From NCBI GenBank assembly GCA_902576765.1, contig CACGWH010000005.1, positions 1 through 64,000 on the forward strand: 64,000 bases of DNA, written 5' to 3'. This document shows, piece by piece, positions 53,264-64,000 of this stretch. The position numbers were made by a program, and so were the translations under genes. This DNA is from an uncultured Pelagibacteraceae bacterium (lineage in GTDB: Bacteria; Pseudomonadota; Alphaproteobacteria; Pelagibacterales; Pelagibacteraceae). The notes below the pieces were generated by a model, which did no database searches, was not told the origin of the DNA, and was given only the letters and a program-made list of their open reading frames with translations. Positions within the stretch are counted from its first letter, which is position 1. Every line of letters starts with the position of its first letter.

Positions 53264-55177
53264 TTAATTTTGTTTTTTCAAAACTATATTAGAGTTTAGT
53301 AAATCTAAAACTTTCTCCTCAATTGAAACTGAGTCAAGATTTGCAACTTTATACATTTTCTCTGGAGTATCTTGATCAATAAAAATATCTGGTAAAGTTA
53401 ATGATCTAAATTTTAAATTAGAGTCCATTAACCCTTTTTTTGTCAAAAAATTTACCACATGAGATCCAAATCCACCGATTGAACCCTCCTCAATAGTCAT
53501 AATCGCTTCATGAGTTGTAGCTAATTGCCAAATGAGATTTTCATCTAAAGGTTTTGCAAATCTAGCATCAACAACTGTTATTGGCACACCTTTTTTTGAT
53601 AAACTTTCAGCAGCCTTCAAAGTCTCATTCAATCTTGCTCCAAAATTTAGGATAGCTAATTTTTTTCCCTCTTTGATAATTTTAGATTTTCCTATCTCAA
53701 TTTTTTCGTTTATTGAGGGCAAAATTGAACCTAATCCTGTGCCTCTTGGATATCTGAATGCGCAGGGTCTATCATTAATCTCTGTTGATGTATTTATCAT
53801 TCTTACAAGCTCAGCTTCATCACTTGCTGCCATAACAATAAAATTTGGTAAAGTAGTTAAATATGTTGTATCAAAACTTCCAGCATGTGTTGGTCCATCA
53901 GCCCCAACAAGTCCTGCTCTGTCTATTGCAAACCTAACAGGTAAACTTTGAATTGCTACATCATGGACTACTTGATCATAAGCTCTTTGAAGAAAAGTAG
54001 AATAAATAGCTGCATAGGGTTTAAAGTTTTCGGTAGCTAAACCTGCTGCAAATGTAACTGCATGTTGCTCTGCAATCCCAACATCAAAAGTTCTATCTGG
54101 GAACTCTTTACGAAAAATATCAAGACCGGTACCATCAGGCATTGCAGCTGTAATAGCTACAATTTTACTGTCTTTTTTTGCATGTTGAATTAAAGTATTT
54201 GCGAAAACCTTTGTATATGATGGTAATTTACTTGTACTTTTTAGTTGTTCACCAGTTTTGACATTAAATTTTGATACTCCATGATAATGGTCCTTTGCTT
54301 CCTCAGCAAAAGTGTAACCTTTTCCTTTTTTTGTTTTAATATGTATTAAAATTGGTCCCTCATGCTTAGAATCTTTAGCATTCTTTAAAATAGGAATTAG
54401 TGAATTTAAATCATGACCATCTATGGGGCCAATATAATAAAATCCTAGTGAACTAAACAAAGTTCCACCTGTAACAGCTGATCTAAGTAAATCCTCTGCT
54501 TTACCTGCCTTTGCACTAAATCTTTTTGAAAAGGCTGACATAATTAATTTGATTGTCTCTCTTAAACTAAAATAAATCTTACCTGAAAAGATTTTTGCTA
54601 AATAAGTGCTCATTGCTCCTACCGGCCGAGCAATTGACATATCATTATCATTTAAAATTACGATCATCTTAGTTTTTGAAGCACCGGCATTATTCATTGC
54701 TTCATATGCCATTCCTGCACTGATTGCACCGTCACCAATTACTGCAATTACATTGTCTGATTTATTAGATAGTTTATTTGCCTCTGCTATACCTAGTGCT
54801 GATGAAATAGATGTTGAGCTATGTGCAGCACCAAAAGGATCATATTCACTTTCTGACCTTTTTGTGAAACCAGAAAGACCATTTCCTTGTCTTAGGGTTC
54901 TTATTCTATCTTTTCTACCAGTTAAAATTTTATGTGGATAACACTGATGACCCACATCCCAGATTAACTTATCATTAGGTGTATTAAAAATATAATGTAA
55001 AGCAACAGTTAATTCTACAACACCAAGACTTGCTCCCAAATGACCACCAGTCACTGATACAGCATCAATCATTTCCTCTCTTAATTCATCAGCAACTTTT
55101 TTTAGTTTTGATTCAGGTATCTTTTTTAAATCTGATGGAAAATTTATCTCATCTAACAGTTCATATTTTTTTTTCAT
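53264..55177 (-). CDS. dxs: 1-deoxy-D-xylulose-5-phosphate synthase
   Basis: '[45 protein letters not shown]', '[18 protein letters not shown]'. Confidence 0.97.
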   Translation of the reverse strand: MKKKYELLDEINFPSDLKKIPESKLKKVADELREEMIDAVSVTGGHLGASLGVVELTVALHYIFNTPNDKLIWDVGHQCYPHKILTGRKDRIRTLRQGNGLSGFTKRSESEYDPFGAAHSSTSISSALGIAEANKLSNKSDNVIAVIGDGAISAGMAYEAMNNAGASKTKMIVILNDNDMSIARPVGAMSTYLAKIFSGKIYFSLRETIKLIMSAFSKRFSAKAGKAEDLLRSAVTGGTLFSSLGFYYIGPIDGHDLNSLIPILKNAKDSKHEGPILIHIKTKKGKGYTFAEEAKDHYHGVSKFNVKTGEQLKSTSKLPSYTKVFANTLIQHAKKDSKIVAITAAMPDGTGLDIFRKEFPDRTFDVGIAEQHAVTFAAGLATENFKPYAAIYSTFLQRAYDQVVHDVAIQSLPVRFAIDRAGLVGADGPTHAGSFDTTYLTTLPNFIVMAASDEAELVRMINTSTEINDRPCAFRYPRGTGLGSILPSINEKIEIGKSKIIKEGKKLAILNFGARLNETLKAAESLSKKGVPITVVDARFAKPLDENLIWQLATTHEAIMTIEEGSIGGFGSHVVNFLTKKGLMDSNLKFRSLTLPDIFIDQDTPEKMYKVANLDSVSIEEKVLDLLNSNIVLKKQN

Positions 55178-56049
55178 TTGTTTCTATTCAAAATATAGTT
55201 TAATGTTTCAGACAAATTTCTCGATCTAGACCCATAATTTTTTAATTTGCCATTAATTTTTAAAATTAAGTTATTAGCATATTTAATAGTATTTTTATAT
55301 CCTAGTAAACTAATTAAAGTTGCTTTTCCTTTTTTTTTATCCTTACCAGTTTTTTTTCCTGCAACTATTAAACTTCCTTTATAATCAATCAAATCATCTG
55401 CAACCTGAAATAATAAACCTATGTCAGCACCAATATTTTCAAATTTCTTAATGTCATTTTTGTTTTTTTTCTTAATTATTAATGGTGCTGCACAACAAAA
55501 ACTAAAAAGTCTTCCAGTTTTTTTTATTTCCATCTCTTCAATCTTTCTTTGAGAAATTTTCTTTCTTTCATAATTTAAATCTAGATATTGTCCTCCCGCA
55601 ATTCCAAGATGACCTGAGCTTTCAGAAATTTTATTAATTAAATCAATCTTAGTTTTTTCATTAATTCCTAGGTCTTTATGACTTAAAATTTCAAAAGCCA
55701 TTGTTAAAAGTGAATTTCCAGCTAAAACTGCAGTTGCCTCTCCAAATTTTACATGTGTTGATGGTTTGCCTCTTCTTATAGTGTCGTCATCCATACAAGG
55801 TAAATCATCATGTATTAATGAATACGCATGAATACATTCGACTGCCGCACCAATAATAATAAGTGTTTTATAATCTAACTTAAATAGAGATCCAACATCA
55901 ATTAAAATTTTTGATCTTATTTTTTTTCCTCCAGAAAACAGACCATATTTCATTGCAATTATCAAATTTGTTTTTTTTTGTTTGGAAATAAATCTTTTTA
56001 AAAATAAATTTGTGTCTTTTGCAATTTTATTCAATTTTTTTTGTATCAT
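55174..56049 (-). CDS. ispA: Farnesyl/geranyl diphosphate synthase
   Basis: '[14 protein letters not shown]', '[22 protein letters not shown]', '[10 protein letters not shown]'. Confidence 0.93.
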   Translation of the reverse strand: MIQKKLNKIAKDTNLFLKRFISKQKKTNLIIAMKYGLFSGGKKIRSKILIDVGSLFKLDYKTLIIIGAAVECIHAYSLIHDDLPCMDDDTIRRGKPSTHVKFGEATAVLAGNSLLTMAFEILSHKDLGINEKTKIDLINKISESSGHLGIAGGQYLDLNYERKKISQRKIEEMEIKKTGRLFSFCCAAPLIIKKKNKNDIKKFENIGADIGLLFQVADDLIDYKGSLIVAGKKTGKDKKKGKATLISLLGYKNTIKYANNLILKINGKLKNYGSRSRNLSETLNYILNRNK

Positions 56050-56282
56050 TTTTTTTTAATAATTTTGGATATCTTTACTTTTGTTTTTTCATTTATATCT
56101 TTAATGTTTTTTTGAAATTTTTTTTCAATTATATTATTGAGTTTAATTAAATTTTGATAATTGTCTAAAGAGTTTCCTAAATCCTTTTTATTTTCTAATT
56201 CTTCAATCATTTTATTTGCCTCAGTGGTTAATTCCTCAAGAGATAATGAATTATAATCATTTGGTAAATTTTTATCTTTCAT
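56046..56282 (-). CDS. xseB: Exodeoxyribonuclease VII small subunit
   Basis: 78 aa; 'DYNSLSLEELTTEANKMIEELENKKDLGNSLDNYQNLIKL', upstream of ispA-dxs. Confidence 0.75.
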   Translation of the reverse strand: MKDKNLPNDYNSLSLEELTTEANKMIEELENKKDLGNSLDNYQNLIKLNNIIEKKFQKNIKDINEKTKVKISKIIKKK

Positions 56283-56302
56283 ATAATACTCTCAAATAAT
56301 AC

Positions 56303-57235
56303 ATGAAAATTAATCTTGCAAATATTAAAAAAGCGAAGAATCTCTTAAATAAATCAGAGTGTGTTGCTATACCCACTGAAACTGTTTACGGTATTGCGGG
56401 GAATGCATATTCTGATTCAGCATGTAAAAAAATATTTAAATTAAAAAAAAGACCAACAAATAATCCTCTAATTATTCATTATTATAATTTGAAAAAGTTA
56501 AAGGGCGATTGTGATTTAAATGGTGATTTTCTAAAATTATATAAAAGATTTTGCCCTGGCCCAATAACATTTATTTTAAATCAAAAAAAAACATCAAAAA
56601 TTTCGAAAATTGCAACAAATAAAAAAAGTACTCTTGCTGTGAGATTTCCAAAACATCCTGTAGTAAGAAGTTTGTTAAAATATTTAAGATTTCCTATTGC
56701 AGCACCTAGTGCAAATATTTCCTCAAGAGTTAGTGCAGTAACTTCTTCAGATGTAAAAGATGATTTTGGAAAAAAAATTAAGTATATACTTGAAGGTGGG
56801 AGATCATCGGTTGGAGTTGAGTCTACAATTATAGATCTCAGAAAAAAACCAAAAATTTTAAGATTGGGTGGTTTAGAAGTTAAAGTTATCCAAAAAATAT
56901 TAAAGAAAAAAATTTCTATAAAGATAAATCCTTCCAACATTTCAGCTCCTGGGCAATTAAGAATTCATTATTCACCTGGAATTCCAATAAGACTCAATGC
57001 TAAAGAAATTAAAAAAGATGAAGCTTTATTGTTAATTAAAAAAAGTAAAATTAACAAACCAAATTATTATTTTTTATCAAAAAAAGGCAATTTAAAAGAA
57101 GCTACAAAAAATCTTTACACTATTTTAAGAAAAATAAAGAAAGATAATTATAAATCAATAGCTGTAGGCAAAATCCCAAATAAAGGATTTGGCAAAACTA
57201 TAAATGATAGATTAATGAGGGCTTCAAAATTTTAA
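56303..57235 (+). CDS. L-threonylcarbamoyladenylate synthase (Sua5/YrdC/YwlC)
   Basis: 'ECVAIPTETVYGIAGNAYSD', 'KRPTNNPLIIHYYN', 'RFPIAAPSANISSRVSAV', C-terminal Sua5 domain 'SAPGQLRIHYSPGIPI'. Confidence 0.94.
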   Translation: MKINLANIKKAKNLLNKSECVAIPTETVYGIAGNAYSDSACKKIFKLKKRPTNNPLIIHYYNLKKLKGDCDLNGDFLKLYKRFCPGPITFILNQKKTSKISKIATNKKSTLAVRFPKHPVVRSLLKYLRFPIAAPSANISSRVSAVTSSDVKDDFGKKIKYILEGGRSSVGVESTIIDLRKKPKILRLGGLEVKVIQKILKKKISIKINPSNISAPGQLRIHYSPGIPIRLNAKEIKKDEALLLIKKSKINKPNYYFLSKKGNLKEATKNLYTILRKIKKDNYKSIAVGKIPNKGFGKTINDRLMRASKF

Positions 57236-57963
57236 TGACTATTCCTCTTGAAATAATCAACTTATCAAAATCATATGACTTAAAAGAAGCAGTTCGAAAT
57301 ATTTCTTTTAAAGTAAATGAAAATGAAATCATTGGAATTCTTGGACCTAATGGATGCGGTAAAACTACAACAATAGGTATGATCCTTGGTTTGCTTAAGC
57401 CTTCTAAAGGAAGGGTTCTAATAAATGGCATTGAAATAGAAAAACAAAGAGTTGACTTGTTAAATGAATTAAATTTTATTTCACCATATATTGAGCTACC
57501 AAAAAAATTAACTGTAAAGCAAAATCTAGAAGTTTATGGAAGACTTTACGATGTAAAAGAACTTGAAAATAAAATAGATTATCTTAGTGAAAAATTAAGA
57601 CTTAATGAATTTATTAATAAAATAACAGGTGATCTTTCCTCTGGTCAAAAAAATAGAGTTAGTCTGGCTAAATCTATTATTAATGATCCCTCAGTTCTTC
57701 TTCTTGATGAACCAACTGCGTCTCTAGATCCTGAAACAGGAGATTTTGTTAGAAGTTTTTTGGAAGAGTATCAAAAAGAAAAGAAAACTTCTATTCTTCT
57801 TGCTTCACACAACATGGCGGAAGTTGAAAGATTATGTTCATCGGTTCTTATGATGAACAAAGGATCTATTATTGACCAAGGAACCCCCGAGGAATTAATA
57901 AAAAAACATGGACGGAGAAATATGGAGGAAGTTTTTTTAAAACTTACAAGAGATTTAATATGA
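57235..57963 (+). CDS. ABC transporter ATP-binding protein
   Basis: 'GILGPNGCGKTTTIGMILGLLKPSKGRV', 'LSSGQKNRVSLAKSIINDPSVLLLDEPTASLDPET'. Confidence 0.95.
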   Translation: MTIPLEIINLSKSYDLKEAVRNISFKVNENEIIGILGPNGCGKTTTIGMILGLLKPSKGRVLINGIEIEKQRVDLLNELNFISPYIELPKKLTVKQNLEVYGRLYDVKELENKIDYLSEKLRLNEFINKITGDLSSGQKNRVSLAKSIINDPSVLLLDEPTASLDPETGDFVRSFLEEYQKEKKTSILLASHNMAEVERLCSSVLMMNKGSIIDQGTPEELIKKHGRRNMEEVFLKLTRDLI

Positions 57964-58751
57964 ACCTAAATAAAATGTATGGTCTTTTTTTAAGGCATTT
58001 TTATCTGATAAAAAGTTCTTTGCCAAGAGTTTTGGATTTGATTTATTGGCCAACAATACAAATTATTCTTTGGGGTTTTATTTCCAAATTTTTTTCAATC
58101 TATAGTGATTATTACAATAATACACTTGGAATAATTCTTACATGCGCAATTCTTTACGATATTCTTTTTAGATCAAGTATTAGTTTTAATATGCTTTTTT
58201 TAGAGGAAATCTGGAGTAGAAATTTTACAAATTTATTTATTGCTCCTTTAAAGCTTAAAGAAATAATATTATCTTTAATTTTTACTGCTTTGATTAGGAC
58301 ATTAATTGGTCTGGTGCCTGCAATTATTTTAACATCTCCATTGTTTGGAGTTTCAATTTTAAAATTAGGTTTTCCGTTACTAATATTATTTTTAAGTTTA
58401 TATATATTTGGTATTACATTAGGTTTATTTGTGAGCTCAGGTTTAATGAGATTCGGACCATCCTTTGAAAATATAGCTTGGTCATCATTGTTTTTACTTG
58501 CTCCATTAGGTTGTATCTACTATCCAATAGAAATTCTTCCTGAATTTTTTCAGTTAATTGCAAAGGGTTTGCCATTGGTTTACATTTTTGATGAAACAAG
58601 AAATATTTTAATAAATGGTTTAGTAAATTATGAAAATATAAAACAAGCTTATTTATTAAATTTAGTTTATTTAATTTTTGGAATAGGATTGTTTTATCTA
58701 TCTTTTTTGAGAGCAAGAATAAAAGGAACATTAATAAATATGGGTGAATAA
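57960..58751 (+). CDS. ABC-2 type transporter permease
   Basis: Six-TM protein overlapping the ATPase gene by 4 bp; 'PLGCIYYPIEILPEFFQLIAKGLPLVYIFD'. Confidence 0.88.
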   Translation: MNLNKMYGLFLRHFYLIKSSLPRVLDLIYWPTIQIILWGFISKFFSIYSDYYNNTLGIILTCAILYDILFRSSISFNMLFLEEIWSRNFTNLFIAPLKLKEIILSLIFTALIRTLIGLVPAIILTSPLFGVSILKLGFPLLILFLSLYIFGITLGLFVSSGLMRFGPSFENIAWSSLFLLAPLGCIYYPIEILPEFFQLIAKGLPLVYIFDETRNILINGLVNYENIKQAYLLNLVYLIFGIGLFYLSFLRARIKGTLINMGE

Positions 58752-58752
58752 A

Positions 58753-58829
58753 TGGTGCGCCTGCTAGGAGTCGAACCCAGAACCTCCTGATCCGAAGTCA
58801 GGCGCTCTATCCAGTTGAGCTACAAGCGC
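58753..58829 (-). tRNA. tRNA-Arg (anticodon TCG)
   Basis: Reverse complement GCGCTTGTAGCTCAACTGGATAGAGCGCCTGACTTCGGATCAGGAGGTTCTGGGTTCGACTCCTAGCAGGCGCACCA folds as a cloverleaf; anticodon loop CTTCGGA; CCA encoded. Confidence 0.95.
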
Positions 58830-58852
58830 ATATCATATTAATATATCATTTT

Positions 58853-59833
58853 ATGGAAAAAAAAATAAATTTGACAGTTGATAAGACCGAAAATGAACTC
58901 CGTGTTGATATTTTCATTAAAAAGAGAGAAGATATTATTAGTCGAACACGAATTAAAAGTCTTATTCTAGATAATAAATTAAAAATAAATAATAAGGTAA
59001 TAAATGATCCATCTAAAAAAATTTTTTTTAATGATGAAATAAAATTGATTATACCTGAACCAAAAAAGGCTTCCTTAAAACCTTACAAGTTTAATTTGGA
59101 TATAGTATTTGAAGATAAAGATTTAATTGTTTTAAACAAACCTTCTGGAATAGTAATGCATCCTGGTGCAGGTAATTTTGATAATACAATTGTAAATGCA
59201 CTTATGAATTATAGTAAAAATTCTTTTTCTAATATTGGAGGTGAGCTAAGACCTGGAATAGTACATAGAATTGATAAAAATACATCTGGATTAATTGTTA
59301 TTGCAAAAAATAATCAAACTCACGAACATCTCTCTAATCAATTTAATAAACATACAATCCAAAGAGTTTACCAATTACTAATCTGGGGTAAGGTTAGACC
59401 ATCTCAAGGTAAAATAGAAACTTACATTAAAAGAAGTTCAAAGAATAGACAAATGATGGAAGTAAGCAACAGTAGTGGGAAAAAAGCAATTACAAATTAC
59501 AAAACTGTAGAAATTTTTGAAAATAAAAATATACCAACTTTTAGTTTGTTGGAGTGTAAACTAGAAACTGGTCGAACTCATCAAATAAGAGTTCATATGA
59601 ATTATTTAGGTAATAGTATAGTTGGTGATGATAAATATAAAAAAATATTTAAAAAATTCAAAGATATAGATCCATCATTAGAAAGAATTTTGACCAAATT
59701 AAATAGACAATTTCTGCACGCTAAAACGTTGGGCTTTATACATCCAAAGAAAAATAAACAGATGATTTTTGACTCAATTTTACCTAATGAACTTGAAATA
59801 ATTCTAAAAACACTCAGAAATATAGGTAAATAA
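58853..59833 (+). CDS. rluD: Ribosomal large subunit pseudouridine synthase RluD-like
   Basis: S4-like N-terminus, 'RPGIVHRIDKNTSGLIVIAKN', 'LETGRTHQIRVHMNYLGNSIVGD'. Confidence 0.93.
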   Translation: MEKKINLTVDKTENELRVDIFIKKREDIISRTRIKSLILDNKLKINNKVINDPSKKIFFNDEIKLIIPEPKKASLKPYKFNLDIVFEDKDLIVLNKPSGIVMHPGAGNFDNTIVNALMNYSKNSFSNIGGELRPGIVHRIDKNTSGLIVIAKNNQTHEHLSNQFNKHTIQRVYQLLIWGKVRPSQGKIETYIKRSSKNRQMMEVSNSSGKKAITNYKTVEIFENKNIPTFSLLECKLETGRTHQIRVHMNYLGNSIVGDDKYKKIFKKFKDIDPSLERILTKLNRQFLHAKTLGFIHPKKNKQMIFDSILPNELEIILKTLRNIGK

Positions 59834-59873
59834 AACATTGAAAAATTTTTAATATTAATTAGATAAACTGTTT

Positions 59874-62868
<2,995 letters not shown>

Positions 62869-62869
62869 A

Positions 62870-64000
62870 TTATTTTATTTTTTTTTGAATAATATTTATA
62901 CATTTCGTTAAAAGTTTTTTGTTCTCACTTTCACCCATTATTCTTATTTTTGACTCTGTCCCAGACTTTCTTACTAAAATTCTTCCTTGACCTTTAATAA
63001 ATTTAGTTGCTAATTTAATCGACTTTTTAATTTCTAGTCTGTTTATTATATTTTTGTCCTTTACTTCAATATTTTTTAAAATCTGAGGTATTTTTTCATA
63101 TTTATAAAAAAATTTACTAGCTTTTTTTCCTTTTCTTAACGCAAATAAACACTCTAGTGCAACAAGTAAACCATCTCCTGTAGTTGCAAATTTACCCAAA
63201 ATAATATGGCCCGACTGTTCACCACCTAAATTAAATTTATTTTTTTGCATTTTTTCTTTAACATACCTGTCACCGACATTAGCTCGTATAAATTTAATAT
63301 TCTCTTTTTTTAAATAATTTTCTAACCCATAATTAGACATCAATGTTCCAACAACACCTCCTCTTAACATTTTTTTATTTTTCCATCTTGTAGCTAATGC
63401 AGCAATTATTTGATCACCATCTATAATGTTACTTTTTTCATCACACATTATTATCCGGTCAGCGTCTCCATCTAAAGAAATGCCCAAATGTGCTTTATAT
63501 TTTTTTACTGCAGACTTAATTTTTTCAGGATACATCGAACCACAATTTTTGTTGATATTTAGTCCATTTGGGTTGACACCTATTGCAATGACTTTTGCAC
63601 CCAAAGATTTTAATAATTCAGGTCCAGCTTTATATCCTGCTCCATTTGCACAGTCGATTACAATTCTTAGTCCCCTTAAATTAAATTCTTTTGTAAAATT
63701 TCTTTTTAAAATTTTAATGTAATTTTTTGTTCCAGTTTCTAACCTTTTTACTCTTCCTAATTTTTCTGGTTCTGATAAATTTTTTGTAATTTTTTTGTCA
63801 ATCAAGCTTTCAATTTTTTTTTCTATCTTATCCGATAATTTCATTCCATCAGGACCAAACAATTTTAATCCATTATCATCGTGTGGATTGTGAGAGGCAG
63901 TGATCATTATACCCATATTTGCCTTCATGACTTTTGTAAGCATCGCTAATCCGTTTGTTGGCAAAGGTCCTAAAGTATATACATGCATTCCAGCCGACGC
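62870..64000 (-). CDS. glmM: Phosphoglucosamine mutase, N-terminus truncated by window edge
   Basis: 'GIMITASHNPHDDNGLKLFGPDGMKLS', 'HLGISLDGDADRIIMCDE', 'LGGEQSGHIILGKFATTGDGLLVAL'; frame stays open past the track's Met at 63988. Confidence 0.94.
   Translation of the reverse strand, partial: ASAGMHVYTLGPLPTNGLAMLTKVMKANMGIMITASHNPHDDNGLKLFGPDGMKLSDKIEKKIESLIDKKITKNLSEPEKLGRVKRLETGTKNYIKILKRNFTKEFNLRGLRIVIDCANGAGYKAGPELLKSLGAKVIAIGVNPNGLNINKNCGSMYPEKIKSAVKKYKAHLGISLDGDADRIIMCDEKSNIIDGDQIIAALATRWKNKKMLRGGVVGTLMSNYGLENYLKKENIKFIRANVGDRYVKEKMQKNKFNLGGEQSGHIILGKFATTGDGLLVALECLFALRKGKKASKFFYKYEKIPQILKNIEVKDKNIINRLEIKKSIKLATKFIKGQGRILVRKSGTESKIRIMGESENKKLLTKCINIIQKKIK

Noticed and set aside
58414-58731. 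105-aa minus-strand ORF adjacent to tRNA-Arg as a possible toxin
   Set aside because: Fully antisense to the ABC permease, with low-complexity composition typical of shadow ORFs.

Overview
This is an AT-rich, gene-dense alphaproteobacterial chromosome segment. Gene content, compactness and a two-piece (permuted) tmRNA suggest a SAR11/Pelagibacterales-like organism (inference). Most of the window is housekeeping: the ilvI-ilvH-ilvC-leuA and mreB-mreC-mreD-mrdA-rodA block, degQ/hflC/hflK, mrp, thyX, ssrA, ppdK, glyS/glyQ, ispB, pdxH, aroC, dxs, ispA, xseB, Sua5, an ABC-2 exporter, tRNA-Arg(TCG), rluD, rpoH, purA, thiD and a truncated glmM. The accessory-looking part is about 0.6-18.7 kb. It is a surface module with a sulfatase-fold membrane protein, a GAF-PP2C phosphatase, a prepilin peptidase, pilT plus minor pilins, an unknown secreted protein, a PilY1-like adhesin whose VWA domain appears split by a large insertion, and two autotransporter-like outer-membrane proteins, one with a beta-propeller-like passenger. 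Other points of interest are the permuted tmRNA with tag (A)ANESYALAA beside a small oxygenase/FkbM insertion, three single-base homopolymer frameshifts (miaA, aroC, a membrane protein), and several intergenic stem-loops. No CRISPR array, rRNA, transposase or integrase was seen. I did not find a clearly new defence-type system; the pilus/adhesin locus is the best candidate for new biology.
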